A stretch of 38,467 bases of DNA, taken from IMG/VR virus record IMGVR_UViG_3300050821_000425, positions 1-38,467 of that record. One strand, 5' to 3'. The number at the start of each line of letters is the position of its first letter. Within the stretch, counting starts at the first letter, position 1. A program made the position numbers and the translations under genes. This document shows, piece by piece, positions 30,117-36,647 of this stretch. The DNA comes from a virus. The notes under the pieces are model-generated. The model was not told where the DNA came from and did no database searches. It saw nothing but the letters and a program-made list of their open reading frames with translations.

Positions 30117-31518
30117 TTGCTACTCCCTTCCATTCAGCGTTATCGTTAGCTACTTCCGTAAACTTACGAGTAGAAGAATTGAAAGTGATGCTGCCAGCGA
30201 AGCCACTACGACCTGTAAAACGGCAAGGTTTCGATATGGTTTGAGTGATCGTAGACTGAATAATAGGGTCAGCGTTAAGTACATCACGAGAAAGATCAAT
30301 GCGAATGTCAGCCAGCTTTCCGGGAGCACGACTTCCACGAGTCTGTCCAAAGTCATTGACGTGGCTCACCACTATGAGTGCGAAGCCCAGCTCTTTGACC
30401 ATCATCTCCAAGCGGGACATGAGGTAGTCTAAGGCTCGTCTTTCATCCTCCCCGGCAAGACCTGTAACAGCCATGGTGATATGATCCAACAGGATATACC
30501 GACAAAGACAGGCAGACACGAGAAAGCGAATTGTGTCCAGAAGAGCATCTGGATCAATGCTCCCAAAGTGAGAGTACAGAAAAAGACGCTCATCTCTCTT
30601 GAGAAGTTTCTTGAGGGTATCAACTTGCTCAGGTACGCTAATGGTTTGGTCTGGAAGATGAACGGGTGCTCCTTTTTCAATACCGACAAGCGAGCGGAGG
30701 TGCCACTCTTTAGGTTCCTCAATGTAGATCGCGCCGACATTGTCATCTGTCTCCCTTAAGAGTTGAACTTCAACAGCCTTCATCCACTCTGTCTTACCTA
30801 CTCCTTCCGGAGCAGTGACGAGGATAGTCTCGTACTGACGTATCCCGCCAGTCATCTCGGTTAAGGTGGGCCATGGATAAGGGACCCCTTTAGACGTGTC
30901 CTTGGATAGTGCATCCTCGAACTCCCCGAAGGTGGAGATAATATTATCTGGCTTATAACGCTTGGCGTTAGTCCAGACGTTCAGGAGTTCGTTTACTTCA
31001 CCATGTTGAAGGTGGTCGTTAGCGTCCTTTCGGGCGAGATTAACGACGTAGACGCGGTTGACATCGAACAGCTTGGCAACTGATGCGAGAGCCTCTCGAC
31101 CAGGTCCGTCGTTGTCGAAGCATATGTAGACGCGGTCGAACCCAGATAACCATTCGAAGCTAGCCACACAGTCCCTCCGAGCAGTACTACTAGACTGCAC
31201 AGAAACTGCAGGAATGCGAAGAACTTGCCAAAGCGAGTGCGCATCTTCTTCTCCCTCCGTGACGACACAGTATTTGTTTGATCCTGAAGCGAATATGTCT
31301 GTGCCGTATAGCCCGGGGACCGGGGAACCAAACCAATGGAATGACTTCCCTTCTAAATCTCTAATTTTAACCGCCCCGTTTGGATAATGATACCCAACGG
31401 AGATAGGTTTTCCTTCTCTATTAATTTTAGTCTGGCAGCCATAATGCCTAAAACACTCTGACGTAATGCCTCGTCGTCCGTAAAATTCATAAGTGAACTC
31501 TGGTCCATCGTCTACCAC
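30109..31518 (-). CDS. Primase-helicase, T7 gp4-like, lacking the zinc domain
   Basis: This 469-residue protein starts at GTG within the end of the zinc-finger gene. The TOPRIM primase part carries Glu88 (VVTEGEEDAHSL) and Asp135-x-Asp137 (CFDNDGPG). The DnaB-like helicase part has Walker A APEGVGKT (236-243), Walker B YILLDH and a VVSHVNDFGQTRGS segment for motifs 3-4. It would unwind the fork as a hexamer and lay down primers for the polymerase. In T7 the zinc-binding domain is the N-terminus of the same chain; here the chain begins just after it, and the domain is a separate overlapping gene. Confidence 0.92.
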   Translation of the reverse strand: MVDDGPEFTYEFYGRRGITSECFRHYGCQTKINREGKPISVGYHYPNGAVKIRDLEGKSFHWFGSPVPGLYGTDIFASGSNKYCVVTEGEEDAHSLWQVLRIPAVSVQSSSTARRDCVASFEWLSGFDRVYICFDNDGPGREALASVAKLFDVNRVYVVNLARKDANDHLQHGEVNELLNVWTNAKRYKPDNIISTFGEFEDALSKDTSKGVPYPWPTLTEMTGGIRQYETILVTAPEGVGKTEWMKAVEVQLLRETDDNVGAIYIEEPKEWHLRSLVGIEKGAPVHLPDQTISVPEQVDTLKKLLKRDERLFLYSHFGSIDPDALLDTIRFLVSACLCRYILLDHITMAVTGLAGEDERRALDYLMSRLEMMVKELGFALIVVSHVNDFGQTRGSRAPGKLADIRIDLSRDVLNADPIIQSTITQTISKPCRFTGRSGFAGSITFNSSTRKFTEVANDNAEWKGVANG

Positions 31519-31679
31519 TTAGGCTCCTTGTTATTATTTAATATAATAGGTTCTTCTATATTAGCATACTTCCTACGTCTACGGCAAGAGAAACAATAGC
31601 CGTGACCATCCGAATAGATACAATAAGCATCGGAACTAGAACACATGGGACAAGGAATATGTTGTTCAAGTATCTTCAT
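31512..31679 (-). CDS. Primase zinc-binding domain as a separate protein
   Basis: The product has 55 residues from the ATG at 31679, with AAGGAG seven bases upstream. Four cysteines, Cys10-x2-Cys13 and Cys29-x2-Cys32, have the same spacing as T7 gp4 (17/20 and 36/39), with DGHGYCFSC matching the conserved core. In T7 this domain reads the template primase site. The gene overlaps the primase-helicase by seven bases, shifted one base back, so the two parts are made as separate chains unless ribosomes slip. The promoter at 31765-31792 would drive both. Confidence 0.85.
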   Translation of the reverse strand: MKILEQHIPCPMCSSSDAYCIYSDGHGYCFSCRRRRKYANIEEPIILNNNKEPKW

Positions 31680-31750
31680 CGCGGGACTCCTTATAACTAC
31701 CACTAAACTACCATCCGGTTAACCTAGTGGTTAATAGACTATAGTATATA

Positions 31751-31765
31751 TGGTCTGTCCGACCA
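31751..31765. promoter_or_regulatory. Operator-like palindrome over the transcription start
   Basis: TGGTC-TGTCC-GACCA is a perfect 5-bp inverted repeat with a 5-base centre. It abuts the -10 box of the leftward promoter and covers the expected start point, where a repressor would block initiation. Confidence 0.55.
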
Positions 31766-31792
31766 TTATACCTACATTTTCTAGAATGTCAA
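31765..31792 (-). promoter_or_regulatory. Consensus sigma70 promoter for the primase operon
   Basis: On the - strand TTGACA (31787-31792) is separated by 16 bases from TATAAT (31765-31770); both boxes match consensus perfectly. It lies about 90 bases upstream of the zinc-domain start and points at the primase-helicase, UDG and polymerase genes. Host RNA polymerase would use it. Confidence 0.85.
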
Positions 31793-31795
31793 GTA

Positions 31796-31963
31796 CTAAT
31801 TTCCAAACCACTTAGAAGTAACCCCGTAATCAATATACGCATACCAAGATATAAGCTTACCCTCCTTATATCTTGCTTGGATACGGACCTGGCCTACTAA
31901 CTTACGCCAGGTCTTTGCAGTGAGACTGTTAGGTGCATGAAGAGTAGGACCAGGATGGCTCAT
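31796..31963 (-). CDS. Small basic protein, 55 residues
   Basis: The start overlaps the preceding TGA (TGATG). The product opens MSHPGPTLHAPNSLTAKTWR and continues LVGQVRIQARYKEGKLISWY, ending TSKWFGN. It is soluble and basic, with a beta-rich second half. Its 3' end adjoins the -35 box of the primase promoter. Function is unknown; coupling to the cyclotransferase-like gene is likely. Confidence 0.6.
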   Translation of the reverse strand: MSHPGPTLHAPNSLTAKTWRKLVGQVRIQARYKEGKLISWYAYIDYGVTSKWFGN

Positions 31964-32658
31964 CACTCATACTCCTTAGGGGTGAAGGCATAGTATTCTC
32001 GCAGCCACTGTTCATTAGGCGAGGTGAACATACGAACAGGGAAGAATAGACTAGACAGTAAACCTCCCCAGTATTCCTGCCTGCCTAAGTACATCCATGC
32101 ATCCATAGTAGCACAACCACGCATGGAGTGCACTATACCTCTAGCCTTGAAAGACTCTAATATCTGTCCATTGAGAGGGAAACCATCCTTGGCTCTAATC
32201 ATGTCGCGGTACGGACGAAGTATCCTGACCCTTCTCCGTTCGAATTCTACGGTGTTTTGATGGTACGTATCCAATACAGAAATGTGACTGGAACACACCA
32301 CATACAATTCCCCCTGTATCCTAGCCCTATCTGCAGTAGCGCCACCAGGATGCGGCCAGAGGTCTGAGTCGGTTGCTACCGCCTGGCTAGCTTTACCTAG
32401 ACGCTTATTGTGCATGACGAAGTAATTGTCCGTATAGCACGTAGCATCTCTTTCAGCCAACGTCTCAGGCAGAAAGCAATGGGAACGGTGCGCATACTTC
32501 ATTTCGTTGTAGATGAAGACACGTTGGAACTCTGATCGCTCTAAGTCTGCAATGTCTGGCGTGAACTTATTACGCTCAGCAGCAGACATGATCATATCGC
32601 GTATCAGAGCTTCTTGAGCGAGTTGGGGGATTGTCTTCTTGTGGGTGATGCCGAACAT
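31963..32658 (-). CDS. Gamma-glutamylcyclotransferase-fold (GGCT/AIG2-like) protein
   Basis: The product has 231 residues from the ATG at 32658, where GCGGAG lies nine bases upstream. An earlier ATG (32706) lacks a ribosome site and lies in a hairpin loop. VFIYNEMKY takes the place of the family's VFVYGTLK. GELYVV, then ISVLDTY and FERRRVRIL, match the strand-turn-strand around the active site. The family normally has LDxxE with a catalytic Glu; here the position reads LDTYH, so the Glu seems absent. The protein may bind rather than cyclise a gamma-glutamyl group. The C-terminal 80 residues are Trp/Tyr-rich and not recognised. Confidence 0.6.
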   Translation of the reverse strand: MFGITHKKTIPQLAQEALIRDMIMSAAERNKFTPDIADLERSEFQRVFIYNEMKYAHRSHCFLPETLAERDATCYTDNYFVMHNKRLGKASQAVATDSDLWPHPGGATADRARIQGELYVVCSSHISVLDTYHQNTVEFERRRVRILRPYRDMIRAKDGFPLNGQILESFKARGIVHSMRGCATMDAWMYLGRQEYWGGLLSSLFFPVRMFTSPNEQWLREYYAFTPKEYE

Positions 32659-32690
32659 GGAAGTAGGCTCCGCATTAACGGTTAGAACAA

Positions 32691-32727
32691 CCCCGGTGGG
32701 TCCCATTTAAGGGGTCGTCCACCGGGG
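32691..32727 (-). terminator. Strong hairpin between two leftward genes, attenuator or terminator
   Basis: CCCCGGTGG pairs with CCACCGGGG (nine pairs), with a further CCC/GGG inside the loop, and is followed on the - strand by TTGTTCT. It lies after the 527-residue gene and before the cyclotransferase-like gene. The T-run is imperfect, so it may attenuate rather than stop transcription. Confidence 0.55.
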
Positions 32728-32754
32728 ATTTACTAACGCTACTCTACAGTACCG

Positions 32755-34338
32755 TTATGCGGCAGCCGCCTTTCTAGCGGCACGCTTCTGAGCCAGAGTG
32801 AGCTCCGGCTGGACTTGGGCAGGTTCTGTTCCTGCTTCTTTCTTAGGTTCCTCGGCGGTCTTCCAGTTCTGTATCTGGTAGTTCCGCAGGGAGAATAACC
32901 AAACGCTACCGAAATCGGGGAATGTACGATTGAGCCTATCGATTTCATCATGGGACATACGCCAGAGATGTTCGACAGGCATATTCTTCAATTGAGCGAA
33001 GAGCGTAGAATGCTTCTCTTCAGCTTTCTTGGCATCATCATTGGACATGATGGGGCGAGACTTGAGATCGAGTTTCTCTAACTCCGTGATTATCTTGTCC
33101 CTCACAGCCGTAGGCATTACAGGAATCTTAGACGAGGGCGGGGCGGATCGAGCGGCGTCAGGATCAGGACCCTTGGCTGTGGGTACAGAAGGTTCCTTAC
33201 CTGTGGCAACAGCATCCAGTGCAGCGAAGCCCTTACTACCAGACTTAAGGCTCCCATCCGGATTGAACTTCTCACGGATAATGGAACCTTTCGCAGCCTT
33301 TTCGTATGGAAACCCCGCAGAATAACTCGGGACCCAATTCCCTTTGTCATCCTTACGCTTGTACATGTCTGGACAAGTTCCGAAGTTGGTCTGCCAATAC
33401 TTCTTGGCTTCGTCAACGTCGGTAATAGTCTTCGGGAGAGTGAATAACATTGGCAGCTTAGGCGGCGCTGCCGTAGAAGTATTCAACGACTCTTTAATGC
33501 CTTGCTCAGCTAGTGTAGTATCTTTCTTCTGGATCACAGGACGCGGCGATGCTGTTGTAGCGTGTACGCCTTCGATAGTCTTGACGGCAGCCTTATCTGC
33601 ATTCTGCTGACGAAGTCTACGTTTCTCCGCCAGAGATAGTTCAGGCTTCTCGGCCGGTGCAGGAATCTCTTCCTCGACGGTGGTATCCGTATGTACCTGA
33701 ATGTCAGGCACCTCATTGGACAGACCACCCCAATCTTCGTCCTTCCTCTTGTCGTTGCCCCCTTCGATCATATAGTTCGCGCCGGTGTTGGCGAGGAAGT
33801 ACATGACGCCGCGGTTCTCGTACGTCCCTTGCAGGATATCCGTCCACGCAGGGTCTTGAAGTTCCTTGACGATGGCAGAGACATCGCCACCACAAAGCTT
33901 GCTCACCTTTTCGATGAGCGGACAAATCTTGTCGCGGTAACAGCGATACTCACCAGTCAAATTGGGCTCGGCTTCATCTGCCCAAATGTCGTAATCACCT
34001 TCCATGAACAGGCATAAAGTCACGTTCCCTCCGTCGTCTTCCAACACTGGGAACGGCTGCAGACAGACTTCATCCACGTTATCCGGGAATTTCTGGAATA
34101 TTTCCATCATCTCCGGCATACCACCAGCCTGAGCCTTCATGTCGTGAATGTCTTTGGCAGACCATCCTTCAGGCAGCCGAGTAGCAGCTATCTTCAGGCT
34201 TGTTTGCCCAGTCTTGCCACTCTTCAGTGGCGCTGCATATCCCCAGGCTGAAGGATACGCAGTCATGATTGCTTCGAGCTGTTTGCCAGGTATCTCGGCA
34301 TTGGCGTTTAGCTCGGCAATCAATCCAAGTGTCTTCAT
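32755..34338 (-). CDS. Large hypothetical protein with repeated (S/T)LAxKRxxR motif
   Basis: The 527-residue protein has GAGGAGAGGG before the ATG. Residues 1-215 look globular (AYPSAWGYAAPLKSG, VCLQPFPVLEDDGGN, LFMEGDYDIW). I noted a faint likeness to class II glutamine amidotransferases but no N-terminal catalytic Cys, so I do not call it. Residues 215-330 are a Pro/Glu/Lys linker with PELSLAEKRRLRQQNADK, echoed at the very C-terminus as PELTLAQKRAARKAAAA. Residues 330-520 form a second helical domain. GC content is higher than in the virion genes. Function is unknown. Confidence 0.65.
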   Translation of the reverse strand: MKTLGLIAELNANAEIPGKQLEAIMTAYPSAWGYAAPLKSGKTGQTSLKIAATRLPEGWSAKDIHDMKAQAGGMPEMMEIFQKFPDNVDEVCLQPFPVLEDDGGNVTLCLFMEGDYDIWADEAEPNLTGEYRCYRDKICPLIEKVSKLCGGDVSAIVKELQDPAWTDILQGTYENRGVMYFLANTGANYMIEGGNDKRKDEDWGGLSNEVPDIQVHTDTTVEEEIPAPAEKPELSLAEKRRLRQQNADKAAVKTIEGVHATTASPRPVIQKKDTTLAEQGIKESLNTSTAAPPKLPMLFTLPKTITDVDEAKKYWQTNFGTCPDMYKRKDDKGNWVPSYSAGFPYEKAAKGSIIREKFNPDGSLKSGSKGFAALDAVATGKEPSVPTAKGPDPDAARSAPPSSKIPVMPTAVRDKIITELEKLDLKSRPIMSNDDAKKAEEKHSTLFAQLKNMPVEHLWRMSHDEIDRLNRTFPDFGSVWLFSLRNYQIQNWKTAEEPKKEAGTEPAQVQPELTLAQKRAARKAAAA

Positions 34339-34376
34339 AGTCCCTCTCCTCTTTGCGCTATGCGCGGTTGAATAGT

Positions 34377-34808
34377 TCAGGCAGCTTGACGGAACGTACG
34401 CAAGAAAGTATATCGAATGTGCTTGGCAGACAGACGCTTGGTCTTGTCTGCTTTCTTCTCTTTCAAAGCCTGTCTAGCCTCAGGACCGATGCGCTTAGCA
34501 ATAGCGGCTTTCAAGTCCCGTTGGTCTCTGCGTGTCAGAGCAAGCTTCTTGGGAAGGAGGCCAACTAGTCCGGCCGCATTCCCAAATACGAGATACCAAT
34601 TGTCCACTTGCTTACGAGAGAACTCGCCTGCATGGACAGCATTCTCACCAGCCTGACAGAGCACATCAGTCCAGAACTGAATCTCAGCCTTGCGTTCGGC
34701 CTTCAGCTTATCACGTTGCCGTTTCCAGCGCCGGTACATCTTGAGGGGGATGAAGTGCTTACCCCACATCTCTCGTAGCCAGGCATACAACAATACAACG
34801 TCCCTCAT
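34377..34808 (-). CDS. Hypothetical basic helical protein
   Basis: The product has 143 residues from the ATG at 34808, with GGAGAGGAGC immediately upstream; the longer frame from 34853 reads into the tRNA and is unlikely. The protein is helical and basic: MYRRWKRQRDKLKAERKAEI, a hydrophobic middle (NAAGLVGLLPKKLAL), then RRDQRDLKAAIAKRIG and a basic C-terminus. No domain is recognised. It lies downstream of the tRNA-Leu gene in the same direction. Confidence 0.65.
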   Translation of the reverse strand: MRDVVLLYAWLREMWGKHFIPLKMYRRWKRQRDKLKAERKAEIQFWTDVLCQAGENAVHAGEFSRKQVDNWYLVFGNAAGLVGLLPKKLALTRRDQRDLKAAIAKRIGPEARQALKEKKADKTKRLSAKHIRYTFLRTFRQAA

Positions 34809-34825
34809 GCTCCTCTCCTCTCTCT

Positions 34826-34901
34826 TGGTGCTCGCGGTGGGACTCGAACCCACAGAAAAGGGATTTTAAGTCCCTCGCGTTTACCTTTTCGCCACGCGAG
34901 C
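34826..34901 (-). tRNA. tRNA-Leu(UAA), short variable loop, CCA encoded
   Basis: A full cloverleaf: acceptor GCTCGCG/CGCGAGC, discriminator A and encoded CCA; D-arm GCG/CGC with a GG in the loop; anticodon arm AGGGA-CTTAAAA-TCCCT with anticodon TAA; variable loop TTTCT; T-arm GTGGG-TTCGAGT-CCCAC. Anticodon UAA reads the codon UUA, which is frequent in the phage's AT-rich virion genes. Bacterial tRNA-Leu normally has a long variable arm; this one has only five bases, giving a 76-base class I body. Its 5' end overlaps the 3' end of the next small gene by 21 bases. Confidence 0.9.
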
Positions 34902-35078
34902 TAGCTTTCCTTTACCTACATGCCGTAATATCGGCGCAAATACAGTCGGGTATCTGCGAGATAAATACATAATCCGGGCTAACTTCTCAGCCCTGCATCT
35001 ATGGCACAATCCTTTAATACGATGACTAGAAGTATCGTGCCTACTTTCTAAACGTCCACAGGCACATTCAATGATCAT
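34881..35078 (-). CDS. Small zinc-binding-like protein overlapping tRNA-Leu
   Basis: The 65-residue protein has AAGGAG five bases before the ATG. Cys-x-Cys (ECACGRLESRH) and Cys-x2-Cys (KGLCHRCRAEK), with His residues between, suggest a zinc site; the rest is basic helix. Its last seven codons lie inside the tRNA gene. The start overlaps the previous TGA (ATGA). Confidence 0.6.
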   Translation of the reverse strand: MIIECACGRLESRHDTSSHRIKGLCHRCRAEKLARIMYLSRRYPTVFAPILRHVGKGKLARVAKR

Positions 35079-35284
35079 GCCAACTCCTTGTTGTTTACGA
35101 GTAACAGACGTAAAAGCCTTTCTTCTTCTTTGTCAAATGTAAAGGCGATTACGAAAGTGTCGTCGTCTTTGTAGTAAATGTTCAACTTAAGAGAGTTATC
35201 TTTGGGATCAAAACCCCACTTGTAGCGGAGTTCTCTTTCTTCTGGAAAGAGAGCTTGTGCGGCAGGTAGAGCGGTTCTACTCAT
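35075..35284 (-). CDS. Small protein, 69 residues
   Basis: AAGGAGAACTGCA precedes the ATG. Middle residues form beta strands (LKLNIYYKDDDTFVIAFTFD), followed by an acidic-leucine helix (KEEERLLRLLLVNNKELA). It is the first gene after the 35.3-35.8 kb RNA-element region when read leftwards. No function is recognised. Confidence 0.6.
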   Translation of the reverse strand: MSRTALPAAQALFPEERELRYKWGFDPKDNSLKLNIYYKDDDTFVIAFTFDKEEERLLRLLLVNNKELA

Positions 35285-35309
35285 TGCAGTTCTCCTTTTC
35301 TTTAAGTAC

Positions 35310-35428
35310 TGGTGATTGCAGAAAGCATGCCCTTACTTATCCAATGGAATATTTTCGGGGCCTCGTGCACTATTACCGCGTATGCTTTGTCATACTAGGA
35401 ATGACCTCAGTACTATCTGCAATCACCA
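35310..35428 (-). ncRNA. Structured RNA element 1 (13-bp closing stem)
   Basis: TGGTGATTGCAGA (35310-35322) pairs perfectly with TCTGCAATCACCA (35416-35428), enclosing 93 bases. Inside are GTCAT/ATGAC around a 7-base loop (35390-35406), and AAGCAT/ATGCTT, which would form a second branch. Such a long perfect stem at this distance is unlikely by chance. Strand is assumed from the leftward genes on both sides. Confidence 0.6.
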
Positions 35429-35443
35429 AATGAAACTAGGGGC

Positions 35444-35496
35444 GCTGCCTCTGCGCTTCGGGGTGCATGCGGCCCGTTGGCCTGACCAGAGGCAGC
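35444..35496 (-). ncRNA. Structured RNA element 2 (10-bp closing stem)
   Basis: GCTGCCTCTG (35444-35453) pairs with CAGAGGCAGC (35487-35496). The 33-base interior contains GGCC-CGTT-GGCC (35471-35482) and a CTTCGG-containing turn. The element begins 15 bases after element 1. Confidence 0.55.
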
Positions 35497-35500
35497 TAGG

Positions 35501-35537
35501 CTACTGCTGTTTAAGCGCGAAGCTTAGCAGCCAGTAG
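35501..35537 (-). ncRNA. Structured RNA element 3 (long hairpin)
   Basis: CTACTG (35501-35506) pairs with CAGTAG (35532-35537); then CTG with CAG past one bulged base; then TAAGC with GCTTA around a GCGAA loop. Together they make a 14-pair hairpin with small bulges, four bases after element 2. Confidence 0.55.
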
Positions 35538-35552
35538 CTGTCTGAATAGAGA

Positions 35553-35588
35553 GAGGCCAGGCACCCAAACTAATGGATACCTGGCCTC
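35553..35588 (-). ncRNA. Structured RNA element 4 (9-bp stem)
   Basis: GAGGCCAGG (35553-35561) pairs with CCTGGCCTC (35580-35588) around an 18-base loop. On the - strand the stem is followed by TCTCTATTC, a weak T-run, so a terminator is possible. Confidence 0.55.
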
Positions 35589-35595
35589 CACTTCA

Positions 35596-35634
35596 CAGCT
35601 AGGTTGGGGATGGGGAGGGGGAACTACCTAGCTG
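35596..35634 (-). ncRNA. Structured RNA element 5 (9-bp stem, G/C-tract loop)
   Basis: CAGCTAGGT (35596-35604) pairs with ACCTAGCTG (35626-35634). The 21-base loop contains three runs of four or five G on the + strand, so the - strand RNA would present three C-runs. Confidence 0.55.
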
Positions 35635-35643
35635 GAACTGAAT

Positions 35644-35696
35644 ATAACGAATGGGGGCAGACGTAACGGCCAGGAAACATCCGCCCCCACCGTTAT
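35644..35696 (-). ncRNA. Structured RNA element 6 (6+7 bp stem)
   Basis: ATAACG (35644-35649) pairs with CGTTAT (35691-35696) and TGGGGGC (35652-35658) with GCCCCCA (35683-35689), separated by a small asymmetric internal loop. Its outer strand is shared with element 7, so the two cannot both be fully paired. Confidence 0.55.
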
Positions 35697-35777
35697 CTGA
35701 GGCTGCCTAGCACCGGAGAGTGGGATGTCGAGGGGTCCCTCCGGTGCAGCGCGTCGAAAGGCTTCTCCTCAGATAAC
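35692..35777 (-). ncRNA. Structured RNA element 7 (11-bp closing stem, 86 bases)
   Basis: GTTATCTGAGG (35692-35702) pairs with CCTCAGATAAC (35767-35777), enclosing a second stem GCACCGGAG (35710-35718) with CTCCGGTGC (35739-35747). Size and closing stem are tRNA-like, but there are no T- or anticodon-arm signatures. The upstream strand (read leftwards) contains the TGA of the 185-residue gene. Confidence 0.6.
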
Positions 35778-36326
35778 CTTTATTCTTTCAAGATGGAGCT
35801 TAGGCGCAGGGCTCTGTTCACAGAGTTGGGAGCCTACATGCTTTTTCTCAATCCAGCATATGGAAGCATGGTAGTACTTCTTCATCGCAATCTCCCTGTC
35901 CGGGTAGATTATAGATCGTTTAACCTCCAAAATAGCAGGGTTGTTATTCCTACGCCTTTCAGAGGTCTCCTGCACCCAGAACCATCTAGGCCCAGAGAAG
36001 AACAAAAACAATTTCCGATCAGGCGTATTAATGTGACAGATACGATTGAATGTATCGTACCCTTGCCAGAAATCAGTAACCCATAATTCCTTTAACTTGC
36101 CCAAGACAACATCCATGGGCTTAAGCTCCAATATCCTCCGCTCACGATAATACTCCTCGTTATCGGAGTAGTTTGCCTTATCAGGCGGGGTGGTCAATGT
36201 CCTAGCTCGGGCATTGTACTCACCTAAGATCAGCTTGTTAGCTGCTTTGCCTGCATTGACCATATTCGCCGAGAACCGTTTCATATGGCCATTACGAGCT
36301 GCCTTCTGTCTGTTTCTCTTTCCCAT
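35769..36326 (-). CDS. Hypothetical protein, 185 residues
   Basis: GGAG lies seven bases before the ATG at 36326; a longer frame from 36395 runs through the likely promoter and is rejected. The N-terminus is basic (MGKRNRQKAARNGHMKRFSA). The middle has aromatic-rich strands (LKELWVTDFWQGYDTFNRI, KLFLFFSGPRWFWVQET), and the C-terminus contains ICWIEKKHVGSQLCEQ. No enzyme motif is visible. The stop codon lies within the closing stem of RNA element 7. Confidence 0.65.
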   Translation of the reverse strand: MGKRNRQKAARNGHMKRFSANMVNAGKAANKLILGEYNARARTLTTPPDKANYSDNEEYYRERRILELKPMDVVLGKLKELWVTDFWQGYDTFNRICHINTPDRKLFLFFSGPRWFWVQETSERRRNNNPAILEVKRSIIYPDREIAMKKYYHASICWIEKKHVGSQLCEQSPAPKLHLERIKVI

Positions 36327-36360
36327 TCCCAATCTCCATTGCTTGCTTTGCCCTATTAAG

Positions 36361-36389
36361 ATGATACCACGTACAACTCGGTACACCAA
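36361..36389 (-). promoter_or_regulatory. Possible sigma70 promoter
   Basis: On the - strand TTGGTG (36384-36389) lies 17 bases from TATCAT (36361-36366), which matches the -10 consensus at five of six. The -35 is weak (three of six). It would transcribe the 185-residue gene and the RNA elements beyond. Confidence 0.35.
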
Positions 36390-36410
36390 CCGCAAACAAC
36401 CCAGACTTAC

Positions 36411-36647
36411 TTAGTGGAGTTCCGAAACTCTTTCATAGATGAAATAGCCCCCACCAAACGATGCACCGTCATAGTAGTTTTCTATCTCATCAAATGAATA
36501 GTGTTTCCATGACTTATTCTCATCATGGAACTGCACCGTCACTTCCTTTTCTTCCCAATCAATATCCAGGATAAATCCGTTGGGTTGATCGGGCATACGT
36601 GTCTGATCGTAGAACTTATCTCCGCGTCTAGGCTTGTGTTCACTCAT
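36411..36647 (-). CDS. Small acidic protein, 78 residues
   Basis: The start ATG overlaps the previous TGA. DKFYDQTRMPDQPNGFILDI, then WEEKEVTVQFHDENKSWKHY and an acidic YSFDEIENYYDG, read as a small beta-barrel of the kind seen in many phage early proteins. The ribosome site is weak (AGGGAATG), consistent with coupling. Function is unknown. Confidence 0.6.
   Translation of the reverse strand: MSEHKPRRGDKFYDQTRMPDQPNGFILDIDWEEKEVTVQFHDENKSWKHYSFDEIENYYDGASFGGGYFIYERVSELH

Noticed and set aside
32755-34338. Class II glutamine amidotransferase
   Set aside because: A faint QPFP-type resemblance was noted, but there is no N-terminal catalytic Cys and no clear HNG-like motif.
35310-35777. CRISPR array or transposon ends
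   Set aside because: The elements differ in stem sequence and spacing, with no conserved direct repeat, no terminal repeats and no transposase or Cas gene in the window.
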